Positions 24,679 through 32,856 of a stretch of 64,000 bases of DNA are shown here, one piece after another; positions within the stretch are counted from its first letter, which is position 1, and every line of letters begins with the position of its first letter. Position numbers and translations under genes: made by a program. Below the pieces are notes generated by a model, which was not told the origin of the DNA, made no database searches, and was given only the letters and a program-made list of their open reading frames with translations. Source of the stretch: Acidobacteriota bacterium (GTDB lineage: Bacteria > Acidobacteriota > Terriglobia > Terriglobales > Acidobacteriaceae); the NCBI GenBank assembly GCA_031296115.1, contig JARLGI010000023.1, positions 62,001 to 126,000 on the forward strand, in the 5' to 3' direction.

Positions 24679-26061
24679 ATGTCCGGCTCCGTGAGAATCT
24701 CTCGCTCGGTCTTGTTCTGGCTGCTGTGCATCGGCGCATTTTGCGCATTATCGGCGCCCGCGGCCCTCGCGCAAGGCTTCGGCAGCACCAAGAAGAAGGT
24801 CGTCCTGCATCGCAAGCTCCCGCCGACGGCCCACCTGTCAGGCTCGACCTTCAAGGTCGAGGTCAACGCCCACGGCATTCAGCAGGATGTGCCGGAGGAC
24901 CTGAAGAGCATGCTGGAAACCGAGCTGATGAAAGACGACGCCCGGCTGCGGCAGGACGACCGCAATCCCGACACGGTGATCGTTTGCACGGTAACGCAAT
25001 ATTCCCAGCCCACGCCGCAATCCACCACCAGCCAGCAATACCAGCTGGGCTCCAAGAAGCCGCAGAACGTGACCGTCACTCGTTACACGGGGCTGCTGAC
25101 CGTTTCGTACCAGGCCACGGATCGCCACAGCGGTCGCACCGTGGACTCGGCCAACCTCACCTCGAAGTACGACGACGAGTTCGACCAGGGCGGCTCCACC
25201 AGCCACGGCCTGATGCACACTATCACCGGGCACGTGAACTCGACCATACACGGCAAGGGAGAGGCGGATACCCCGCCCTCCCCGGCTGAGCTGAAAAACA
25301 AGATGCTCAATGACGTTGTCCACCAGATTGCGTCTCGCCTGGTCAACACCGACGAGGGCGTCGAGGTGCTGCTGGCCCGTGGCAAGCTCGATGACTGGAA
25401 CAATTACGCCGAGAACGCCCGCTGGAGCGACTACGTCGAAAAGCTGGAAACCATGACGCCGCTGCCCGGCAAAGAGGACGATGCCTATCGCCTATACAAC
25501 ATCGGCGTGGGCTATGAAGCGATGGGCTACGCCGCGGAAGACCAGAAGGCCGCCAAGAAGAACCTGCAGGACGCGGCCATCAATTACGGCAAAGCGGTGG
25601 ACGGCAAGCCCAGCGAGAAGTATTTTCTCCAGCCGCAGAACCGCATCGAAACCGCGTTAGTCCACTACAAGCAGCTGCAAGACCAGAATTCCGGTACGGT
25701 CTCGGCCAGCGCCGGTAGTTCTTCCACCAGCAGCGACCGCGGTTCTGCCTCGACCAAGAGCAGCAGCACGCGCAGCACCCACAGCGCGAGTTCGTCCGGT
25801 TCGACGCAGACCGCTTCGGCAAAGCCACCAGCATCGTCGTCCACTCCGGCAAAGCCTACCGGACCGCCCCTCACGAATGAGCAGGTCATCAAGCTGGTGA
25901 AGGCGAATGTCGATGAAGAAAACGTTATTGACACCATTCGCCACGCGCCGGCGGTGAATTTCGACTTGAGCGTGGACGGCGTCGTCAACCTTGCGAACAA
26001 TGGCGTGAAAGGCAAAATCCTGACTGCCATGAAATCACGCGCGCGTCAGACGCACCCATGA
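24679..26061 (+). CDS. Secreted CsgG/FlgO-like protein with TPR-like region and conserved C-terminal motif
   Basis: 460 residues from ATG 24679, with AGAAGGAAGG upstream. Signal peptide: ISRSVLFWLLCIGAFCALS to ALAQ. Residues ~30-210 (FKVEVNAHGIQQDVPEDL, TELMKDDARL, TVIVCTVTQY) resemble the CsgG/FlgO fold that assembles at the outer membrane in other systems, judged only by pattern. Residues ~255-340 are helical and TPR-like (AYRLYNIGVGYEAMGYA). Then a Ser/Thr/Lys linker of ~60 residues, and a C-terminal block LTNEQVIKLVKANVDEENVI that recurs at the ends of many acidobacterial secreted proteins. First gene of a four-gene locus with the caspase 3 bp downstream. Confidence 0.7.
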   Translation: MSGSVRISRSVLFWLLCIGAFCALSAPAALAQGFGSTKKKVVLHRKLPPTAHLSGSTFKVEVNAHGIQQDVPEDLKSMLETELMKDDARLRQDDRNPDTVIVCTVTQYSQPTPQSTTSQQYQLGSKKPQNVTVTRYTGLLTVSYQATDRHSGRTVDSANLTSKYDDEFDQGGSTSHGLMHTITGHVNSTIHGKGEADTPPSPAELKNKMLNDVVHQIASRLVNTDEGVEVLLARGKLDDWNNYAENARWSDYVEKLETMTPLPGKEDDAYRLYNIGVGYEAMGYAAEDQKAAKKNLQDAAINYGKAVDGKPSEKYFLQPQNRIETALVHYKQLQDQNSGTVSASAGSSSTSSDRGSASTKSSSTRSTHSASSSGSTQTASAKPPASSSTPAKPTGPPLTNEQVIKLVKANVDEENVIDTIRHAPAVNFDLSVDGVVNLANNGVKGKILTAMKSRARQTHP

Positions 26062-26064
26062 GCA

Positions 26065-27231
26065 ATGAGCCTTAAACGCCTGAGCATCGTATTGCTGGGG
26101 GCTTACGTCCTGGTCGCTGTCGCTGGCGCACAGGACCGCTGCGCTGTCGGCAAAGACCTCATCCTCCAGATGCTGGAGCGGGTGCATCCCGGCAGCAGCG
26201 CCTCCACCATGCAGGACGGGGTCGAACTGCTCAAGCATGCCACCTCCACGTGCCCCAGCCTGGGCGATGCGTGGTACTACCGCTCATTGCTGGAGCGAAA
26301 GCTAGGCAATGCACGCCTGGCGGATTATTCCCTTACCAAGGCACAGGACAATGACTCTGAAGCTTACCGGCAGCGGCTGGATCCCTTTACGCTCTCGACC
26401 CAACCCAGTGCGCCGCCCTCGGCCCTGATGCGCGACAAGTGGGCGCTCATCGTCGGTATCAGCACCTTCAAGCAGCCGGAGATCGAGAAGCTGGGAATCG
26501 AGTTCACGACCACCGACGCCGCCGAGTTTGCCGACCTGCTGAAAAACCCCGGCGTCGGCCGCTTCAAGAGCGACCACGTTGTCTTGTTGAAGAACCAGCA
26601 AGCGACCACAGTCGGCATCAAGGAGCGGTTGAATTGGCTGGCACGCATGGCCGGGCCGGATGACCTGGTGCTGGTGTACTTCGCCACCCACGGCTCGTCG
26701 CGCGATCTGGACACCGCCAACGCCAGCTACATCGTGACCTACGACACTAACGTCGGCCGCAATCTTGACGACCAGGACGCGCTCTTTGCCACCGGGCTCG
26801 GCATGGCGGAAGTGGCCAGCGCGGTGGCCAGCCGGGTGCGCGCGCAACGCGCCGTCATCGTGCTCGACACCTGCTATAGCGGGGCAGCGTCAGCCGGCGG
26901 AAAGGGGCTGCTAACGCCCGGGTCAGCGGTTTCCCGGGACACGCTCGATCTGATGAAACAGGGTGCTGGGCGCGTGGTACTCGCCGCCAGCACTGGCGAC
27001 CAGGAAGCGCTCGGAGATTCGACACTGGCCGGTGGTCATGGGGTGTTTACCTACTACCTGATGCAGGCCATGAAGCAGAGCAAAGGACTCGACACCGTCG
27101 GCAAGATGTTTCCCTATGTTCGCCAGCAGGTGGAAGCCCGCGCCCATGGCGCGCAAACGCCCGTTATGAGCCAGAGTGACCAGGGCGACCAGATCGTCAT
27201 TGGGGCGGGCGCGGCGACGGCCGCAAGATAA
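26065..27231 (+). CDS. Secreted caspase-like (C14) peptidase
   Basis: 388 residues. Signal peptide (RLSIVLLGAYVLVAVAGAQD). Residues ~25-105 form a helical, TPR-like N-domain. The caspase-hemoglobinase fold (~125-380) starts KWALIVGISTFKQPE; the catalytic His is in LVYFATHGSSRD and the Cys in VIVLDTCYSGAA, both within intact motifs. A later block, VVLAASTGDQEALGDSTLAG, then GHGVFTYYLMQAM, is also typical of bacterial C14 proteins. It should cleave after a basic or acidic residue in the periplasm, by family. Only 3 bp separate it from the CsgG-like gene. Regulation by proteolysis or by CHASE2 signalling is inference. Confidence 0.85.
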   Translation: MSLKRLSIVLLGAYVLVAVAGAQDRCAVGKDLILQMLERVHPGSSASTMQDGVELLKHATSTCPSLGDAWYYRSLLERKLGNARLADYSLTKAQDNDSEAYRQRLDPFTLSTQPSAPPSALMRDKWALIVGISTFKQPEIEKLGIEFTTTDAAEFADLLKNPGVGRFKSDHVVLLKNQQATTVGIKERLNWLARMAGPDDLVLVYFATHGSSRDLDTANASYIVTYDTNVGRNLDDQDALFATGLGMAEVASAVASRVRAQRAVIVLDTCYSGAASAGGKGLLTPGSAVSRDTLDLMKQGAGRVVLAASTGDQEALGDSTLAGGHGVFTYYLMQAMKQSKGLDTVGKMFPYVRQQVEARAHGAQTPVMSQSDQGDQIVIGAGAATAAR

Positions 27232-27347
27232 CTAAGTCACGGAAGTCAGTGGCGCGAAGATTTACATTGCATTCCGGATTGGGCGGTGCATACTTTCGGA
27301 GCCAGCCCGAGCGGCGCCAATCCTGCCCGCAGATGTGAGGAATTTGT

Positions 27348-27683
27348 ATGTTTCAGCAACTGAGAAAACTCGCCACCCTTGGAATTGCCCTGGTCGGTCT
27401 TTCTGCTGCCGTGCCGAGCGCCTCTGCCACCCCGCAGACGCAGGACCAGACAGACGCTCAACAGAAAAAAGACACGGACAAGTCGGCCAAGCAGCAGGAC
27501 AAAACTGACAAGCAAGCCGACTCCAAGAAGGACACCGCCAAGGACAGCGCGAGTGATAAGAAGAACTCCACCACCGCAACCTCAGACAGTCTTTCCCACC
27601 GCGGGCTGAAGGGCAAGAAACCCGGGCCCCCCGCCGGCACGCCCGGAGAGGCGCCTGCGGCCGATGACAAGAAACCCCAATGA
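27348..27683 (+). CDS. Small secreted Lys/Asp-rich protein
   Basis: 111 residues. Signal peptide (LRKLATLGIALVGLSAAVPS to ASA), then a low-complexity mature part of ~85 residues made mostly of K, D, Q, S, T and A, with a Pro/Gly-rich end. No domain. ATG at 27348 is preceded by GAGGAATTTGT. It lies between the caspase and CHASE2 genes, in the same direction, and could be a processed or structural partner; possible proteolysis substrate given its Lys/Asp content, but this is only speculation. Confidence 0.6.
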   Translation: MFQQLRKLATLGIALVGLSAAVPSASATPQTQDQTDAQQKKDTDKSAKQQDKTDKQADSKKDTAKDSASDKKNSTTATSDSLSHRGLKGKKPGPPAGTPGEAPAADDKKPQ

Positions 27684-27780
27684 TCGAAAATCGAGTGCCG
27701 CGAAGTAAGTTATCGTCGCTCGGCGCTTTCACGCTCCCAAGCAGAGAGGTAACGCGGCCGGGCAAAGGGGCAGCAATCGC

Positions 27781-29100
27781 GTGAACCCGCCCGTCGAAGC
27801 TCCGCCCGGGCTGTTGCGCCGTCTGCCCCGCCGCTTCTGGTATCGCTTCCTTCTGGCTTGCGCGGTCGTGCTGGCGCTGGAAGCGGTATTCGAACATGTG
27901 GTGGAGAACGAGGATTTTCCCGGGATCACCCAGTCGGTCTTTAACATCAGCGGACTCTACCAGCGGATCGTCGCCTCGCCACGGGACCCTATAGTGCGTT
28001 ACACCCAGGTGGTGATTATCGATCCTGAAAAGGACCCGTCCGTGCCCGGACTGACCGAGGTCTGCGAGCAGCGCCAGAAGATGACGATCCTGCTGCGCAA
28101 CATGGCGAAGGCACTGCCTGACGTTATCGTGTTTGACAAGTATTTCTCCAAGTCCTGTCCCGGCGACGCCGAATTCATTCAGACCGTTCAGGACCTGCGA
28201 CGGAACACGATTCCGGTCGTGGTGGGCCGCCGGATCGCTGACGAAAGCTCCTCCGCTAATTCCGAAAAGAACTATTATCTTTTGCCCAGCCTGGCGCTCG
28301 GCGAGCCTTGCCAGCAGCCATGCCTCAACGTCGACGACTCGACCAAACTGCAGGAAGGGGTCGTGAACATTGATCCCGACACCCGCAGGCTGCCGTTGCA
28401 ATGGTGGGTCTTTCCCGGTACCGACGCCGCCAAGGAAGGCAAGGGCGGGGCCTACCGCGATACGTTGGCTCTCAGCGCCGCCCGTTCCTACAACGACCAA
28501 CTGCTGAACGATCACCCGCGACTGGCTCGCTTCATCAAGTCCGAGGCACATCCCTACATCAGCTTCCTGAAGGCCGCCGACTTTCAGCCCATTCCGGTTG
28601 GCGACCTCCTGAAGCCCGACGCGGTAGTGGAAGCGGCTAGCGGCAGCCCTGCTCTGCCGAAGCTGTCACCGCAACTGCGCAAGCTGAGCGGCAAAATCGT
28701 CTTGATCGGCGAGATCAATCCCGACGTGGACGAGCATCCGACCGTGGTGGGCCGGATGTCGGGAGTGTACCTCCAAGCCAACTACATCGAGGCACTGATG
28801 GACGACCGCTACTACCGTCCCGTCCCCGTGCTCGACTACGCTTTCGGCTTCCTGATCCTGGCGGCGCTGGAGCTGATTTTGATCGCCTATCGCGATCGCT
28901 GGCTGGTCATGGCTGGGCTCATCGCACTGTTGATGTTCGCGGCGGCATTTGTCCTGTACTTGTTTATCAAGCTGCCGGGCTGGTACGTCAATCCCGTTCC
29001 CGTCGGCGCGGCTGCGGTCCTCATCAAGGTCCTCCACGTGTTATTTGCTCCCGCCGAGCGCGAGCTTGAGGCCGCGGAACACCCGCCCGCTCACCACTGA
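27781..29100 (+). CDS. CHASE2-domain membrane sensor protein without output domain
   Basis: 439 residues from GTG 27781. One N-terminal helix (FLLACAVVLALEAVFEHVV), a ~290-residue periplasmic CHASE2 domain (VVIIDPEKDPSVPG, MAKALPDVIVFDKYFS, KIVLIGEINPDVDEHPTVV, GRMSGVYLQANYIEALMDD) and three C-terminal helices starting near residue 350. In most proteins the C-terminal helices lead to a kinase, cyclase or CHAT domain; here the protein ends ~25 residues after the last helix. CHASE2 is an extracytoplasmic sensory domain. The lone sensor next to a secreted caspase suggests they work together across the membrane. Confidence 0.85.
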   Translation: MNPPVEAPPGLLRRLPRRFWYRFLLACAVVLALEAVFEHVVENEDFPGITQSVFNISGLYQRIVASPRDPIVRYTQVVIIDPEKDPSVPGLTEVCEQRQKMTILLRNMAKALPDVIVFDKYFSKSCPGDAEFIQTVQDLRRNTIPVVVGRRIADESSSANSEKNYYLLPSLALGEPCQQPCLNVDDSTKLQEGVVNIDPDTRRLPLQWWVFPGTDAAKEGKGGAYRDTLALSAARSYNDQLLNDHPRLARFIKSEAHPYISFLKAADFQPIPVGDLLKPDAVVEAASGSPALPKLSPQLRKLSGKIVLIGEINPDVDEHPTVVGRMSGVYLQANYIEALMDDRYYRPVPVLDYAFGFLILAALELILIAYRDRWLVMAGLIALLMFAAAFVLYLFIKLPGWYVNPVPVGAAAVLIKVLHVLFAPAERELEAAEHPPAHH

Positions 29101-29240
29101 ATTCCGGCTTTCAAGTCCCCTTCTTGCGTTGCTGGCTCAAAAGCACTGCGTATTCGACCCTGGACCGCGCTTTGCTTTCGGCGGGCTATCACAAGTGGTT
29201 CACACGCGCAGCCGTTTCTATTTGCTATCCTCACCTCGTG

Positions 29241-30719
29241 ATGCCGACGCTCCGCACTCGCGATTTGGTCCTTTCGTCTGCCTTGGTTAGCACATTGCTT
29301 CTGTCGCTGGCTGCAGTGGCACAGACTCCCGCCGCTCCTGCCTGGATACCTGAGGTGCTACAGCAGATGAACCAGATTCAGCAGGCAGCACTGGAAGATA
29401 ACTATGTCTATCAGCAGACAGCACACCTGTCGGATAACATTGGGCCACGCCTCTCCGGCTCAGCCCAGGCCGCGGGCGCCGTGCAGTATGTCGCCGACGA
29501 ACTACGCAAACTTGGCTTGGCGGTGACGCTCGAGAGGGTCACGGTGCCACATTGGGTGCGCGGCGAGGAGCACGCGGAACTGGTCAGCTATCCCGGCCAG
29601 GTTCCCGGTACGCAGCAGAAGATCGTGGTGACCGGCTTGGCTTCGCTCAACAACTCAACTCCGCCTGAAGGCATAACGGCTGAAGTCGTTGTGGTCAACA
29701 GCTTCGACGAACTCGCAGCGTTGCCGCGCGCCAAGGTCGCCGGCAAGATTGTCATCTTCAACGAGAGGTTTCACCACCGCATGGCAGACGCCGGCTTTGC
29801 GCTCGCGGCCTATGGCGAGGCTGTCGCTTACCGGGAAGGTGGGCGCGAAGCCGCTTCCCGTCAGGGCGCGGCCGCTGCGTTGGTGCGCTCCGCCGGCGGC
29901 GCAGAATTCCGGTTGCCTCACACCGGCGAGACTGGCTACGACCCGAAGCTGCCGAGCATACCCGCTGGCGCCATCACCGCGGAGGACGCCGAACTGCTGG
30001 CACGCCTCTCGGCACAAGGGCCTGTGCGGCTGCACCTGGTGCTCACGTCGAAAATGCTGCCCGACGTCGAGTCCTACAACGTCATTGCTGACCTGAAGGG
30101 CAGCGAACATCCCGAGCAGGTGGTGATTGTCTCCGGCCACCTGGATTCCTGGGACTTGGGGACCGGCGCCATCGATGATGCCGCAGGAGTGGCGGTAGCC
30201 ATGGAGGTCGCGCAAATCCTGAAACAGTTGCATCTCCAGCCCAGGCGCACCATCCGCATAGTGGCCTGGATGGCGGAGGAGGTCGGCGTCTTCGGCGGAA
30301 AGGCCTATGGAAAGGAGCACACCGCCGATGTAGCCAATCATTTTGCGGCCATCGAGACCGATCTTGGCGCCGGACATCCGGTCGGCATTAACGTCTGTTG
30401 CGACGAGTCCATGCTCAAGCAACTCCAGCCGGTGAGCGACGTACTGCAAAGCTCGGGCGCAGGAATTTTGCGGGAGTCCGAGGAAACTGGCGCGGACATC
30501 ATTCCGCTGACCGTCGCCGGCGTCCCAAACTTCAGCCCCATCCAGGATGTTCGCAAGTATTTCGACTATCACCACACCGCAGCCGACACGCTGGACAAGA
30601 TTGATCCGCAAGAGTTGCGCGAGAACGCGGCCGTGGTCGCCGTGCTGGCCTACGCGCTGGCCTCGATGAACGCTGAATTGCCAAGGCATCCCAAGCCGGT
30701 GCCCGATTGGCTGAAGTAA
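29241..30719 (+). CDS. Secreted M28-family metallopeptidase (carboxypeptidase Q-like)
   Basis: 492 residues from ATG 29241; longer in-frame starts exist but the signal peptide (LVLSSALVSTLLLSLAAVAQ) is near 29241. PA-like insert at ~125-250. Zn ligands of the M28 fold: His and Asp in VSGHLDSWDLGTGAIDDAAG, Glu-Glu in AWMAEEVGVFGG, Asp in AIETDLGAG and His in FDYHHTAADTLDKI. It would remove N-terminal or C-terminal residues from peptides outside the cytoplasm. Same direction as the CHASE2 gene, 140 bp away. Confidence 0.9.
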   Translation: MPTLRTRDLVLSSALVSTLLLSLAAVAQTPAAPAWIPEVLQQMNQIQQAALEDNYVYQQTAHLSDNIGPRLSGSAQAAGAVQYVADELRKLGLAVTLERVTVPHWVRGEEHAELVSYPGQVPGTQQKIVVTGLASLNNSTPPEGITAEVVVVNSFDELAALPRAKVAGKIVIFNERFHHRMADAGFALAAYGEAVAYREGGREAASRQGAAAALVRSAGGAEFRLPHTGETGYDPKLPSIPAGAITAEDAELLARLSAQGPVRLHLVLTSKMLPDVESYNVIADLKGSEHPEQVVIVSGHLDSWDLGTGAIDDAAGVAVAMEVAQILKQLHLQPRRTIRIVAWMAEEVGVFGGKAYGKEHTADVANHFAAIETDLGAGHPVGINVCCDESMLKQLQPVSDVLQSSGAGILRESEETGADIIPLTVAGVPNFSPIQDVRKYFDYHHTAADTLDKIDPQELRENAAVVAVLAYALASMNAELPRHPKPVPDWLK

Positions 30720-30733
30720 CATAGTCAAGAGGC

Positions 30734-31759
30734 ATGATGCGATTGTTTCGTCCCAGTGTCGTCGTCTGCGCAGCATGGGTACTTGCCATGACCTGTAGCT
30801 TCTGCGTCGCGCAGCAGCAGCAACAGCAACTTCCAAACAGCCCCACCCCGCAGCCTTCAGGAGATAAACCGCTGTCCCGTACTTCGCCGAGCCCGGCTGG
30901 TGCGCCGAGCCCTTCGGCCGCGCAACCCGCGCCGTCGACCGCTCCGCCGTCCACCGAGCAGCAATCTCCACCGGCCAAGGAGAAGGTAATTATCCCCGCC
31001 AGCGCCGAGCGCCACTTCCATCAGGCGGTCCAGTATGAGAAAGAGGGAGACGCCGAAGGAGCAATTTCGGAGTACCGCGACGCGATCAAGGAGTTTCCGG
31101 ATTACGCGGCGGCGCACTACAACCTGGGACGGCTGTATCTCGACCTGCGCGGCTACGCCAACGCGATTACGGAGTTTAATGAGGCGATCCGCCTGCACCC
31201 GGACGACGCCAACGCGCACAATAATCTGGGCCTGGCATTAAAGCACAACGGCGACTTTGCCGGTGCCATCGCCCAATACCGCGAGGCCGTGGTGCTGGAC
31301 CCCAAAATGGCCAGCGCCCAGAACAACCTCGCCAACGTGCTCTACGCCCGGAGAGACTTGGCGGGAGCCATCAAGCACTATCGCTCGGCGTTGGAGCTCA
31401 ACCCTAAGAGCGCACAGACCCACATGAACCTGGGCAGCGCACTTGACGACGCCGGCAAGCATGACGACGCGATCGCGGAGTACAAGGAAGCGTTGAAGCT
31501 CGAGCCCAGGAACGCCAGCATCCACTACAACCTGTCGATCGTGTATCAGAGGAAGAAAGACATGCCGTCGGCGATTGCGGAATTGAAAGAAGCCGCCAAG
31601 TTATCGCCTGACTGGCCGACCCCGCACATCATGCTTACCAAGCTGCTGAAAGATTCCGACCCCAAGTCGGCGTTCGGCGAGTGCATGGTCGCCGACGGCC
31701 TGACGCACGATGCCAAGCTGCACGATCAGTGCATGGAGTTGCAGAAAAAAGCGCAGTGA
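30734..31759 (+). CDS. Secreted TPR-repeat protein
   Basis: 341 residues. Signal peptide (FRPSVVVCAAWVLAMTCSFC), a Gln-rich then Pro/Ser-rich linker (to ~85), and about six canonical TPRs from residue ~93: FHQAVQYEKEGDAEGAISEY, AAHYNLGRLYLDLRGYANAI, AHNNLGLALKHNGDFAGAIA and further copies at 34-residue spacing. No enzymatic domain. A periplasmic scaffold by inference. 14 bp after the peptidase stop, so likely the same transcript. Confidence 0.88.
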   Translation: MMRLFRPSVVVCAAWVLAMTCSFCVAQQQQQQLPNSPTPQPSGDKPLSRTSPSPAGAPSPSAAQPAPSTAPPSTEQQSPPAKEKVIIPASAERHFHQAVQYEKEGDAEGAISEYRDAIKEFPDYAAAHYNLGRLYLDLRGYANAITEFNEAIRLHPDDANAHNNLGLALKHNGDFAGAIAQYREAVVLDPKMASAQNNLANVLYARRDLAGAIKHYRSALELNPKSAQTHMNLGSALDDAGKHDDAIAEYKEALKLEPRNASIHYNLSIVYQRKKDMPSAIAELKEAAKLSPDWPTPHIMLTKLLKDSDPKSAFGECMVADGLTHDAKLHDQCMELQKKAQ

Positions 31760-31829
31760 CCAGAGGAAGGTCCAACTGCGCGAATTCCGTGGGTTGGCGA
31801 TGGTGCAGGCGAAATCGGCGCGGGTTGAT

Positions 31830-32465
31830 TCAGCGGTGCTTGCGCTGGTAGTGGCGGCGGGCCTTCTCGCGGTTACCGCAAATGCTCATGTCGCACCAGC
31901 GGCGGCTGTGGTTTCGGCTCTCATCCAGGAACAACCAGGCGCAGGTGGCCGCTTCACACTGCCGCACGGCATCGAGTTTTCCTGAGGTCAGCAGTTCGGC
32001 GGCCGATTGTGCAATGGGCCAAAGAATGCGATCAAACTGGTCTTTCGCACCCGGCTCCGACTTCCACTCCCACTGGTAATTGTCCCTGTGCCCACTCAGC
32101 GTCCGATGTCTTAGCGCCTCAAGGGCAGCTCCCTCAATCCTCCGCAGGTCAGGCTGTTCCACGGAATTGCCCGCAGCGATCGCTGAGAAGGCACGGAACA
32201 GGCTCTCGCGAAGAATTAGGGACTTGCGAAAGGCCCGATTCGCCCGGGAGCGCTCACGTGCAGCGTGTGCACGCAGGTCATTGCCTTGCTCCGGTGAAAT
32301 CAGTTCGCACTGCTCGGCAAAGCTGACCAGGTCGCCGTGGCAGTTGATGTGGTCGGTGGCCCCGTCGGGATCCTGGCGACGGTTGACCGTATTGGCGAAG
32401 TCCAGACATAGATTTCCACCGCTCAGGTCGAACTCGTACTCGGCATGACCAACAATATCGGCCAT
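31830..32465 (-). CDS. ABATE-CGNR zinc-finger protein (putative transcription regulator)
   Basis: 211 residues from ATG 32465. N-terminal ABATE-type domain opens FDLSGGNLCLDFANTVNRR; C-terminal CGNR zinc finger is CEAATCAWLFLDESRNHSRR followed by WCDMSICGNREKARRHYQRK, i.e. C-x4-C ... C-x4-C with the CGNR tetrapeptide. Members are predicted DNA-binding regulators. It is transcribed away from the TonB-receptor gene, so it may act on the shared 390-bp region, which is an inference. Confidence 0.85.
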   Translation of the reverse strand: MADIVGHAEYEFDLSGGNLCLDFANTVNRRQDPDGATDHINCHGDLVSFAEQCELISPEQGNDLRAHAARERSRANRAFRKSLILRESLFRAFSAIAAGNSVEQPDLRRIEGAALEALRHRTLSGHRDNYQWEWKSEPGAKDQFDRILWPIAQSAAELLTSGKLDAVRQCEAATCAWLFLDESRNHSRRWCDMSICGNREKARRHYQRKHR

Positions 32466-32856
32466 CAACTGAATTGTAACCGCCTTGCATAAAATCGCGG
32501 GTTAGCCGAGCGGGATCGGGCCGCGCAAGCTGTCAAGCCGTCATGTTCCCGACCCGCTAACTCCGCAAATATCCGCTCGTGCGGCGGCAGTGCTATGAAA
32601 AACAGAATGCTGCCCCCAGCGAATATTCTGTAATTGGTATCGATTTTCGACAAGAACAGCACCTTTTCGCAATATTTACAAGTACTTAACAATTTGGCGA
32701 AGCGGGTGCATCTACGCAGCCCAATTATTCCCGGCTTTATTTGTGTAAGTGGATTTTTTTGCGCTGCACCCGGGCCGTGCGCGATGGTTGTCTGCGAACG
32801 CTTCCATCCAGCCGCTTCTCATCACCAGATGTAAGAACTAGGACAAGGAGCCGTAC
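32466..32856. other. Divergent regulatory region (CGNR protein / TonB receptor)
   Basis: 391 bp between divergent genes. The stretch 32600-32720 is visibly richer in A/T than its surroundings, as expected for a promoter region. No convincing -35/-10 pair or known operator was picked by eye. The receptor's ribosome binding site AAGGAG is at 32844-32849. Confidence 0.5.

Noticed and set aside
27262-28551. Long minus-strand frame opposite the small secreted and CHASE2 genes
   Set aside because: Typical GC-rich antisense frame; the plus strand has signal peptide, helices and CHASE2 motifs.
29124-29240. Extended N-terminus of the M28 peptidase
   Set aside because: It places the signal peptide ~50 residues inside the protein; ATG at 29241 gives a normal secreted enzyme.
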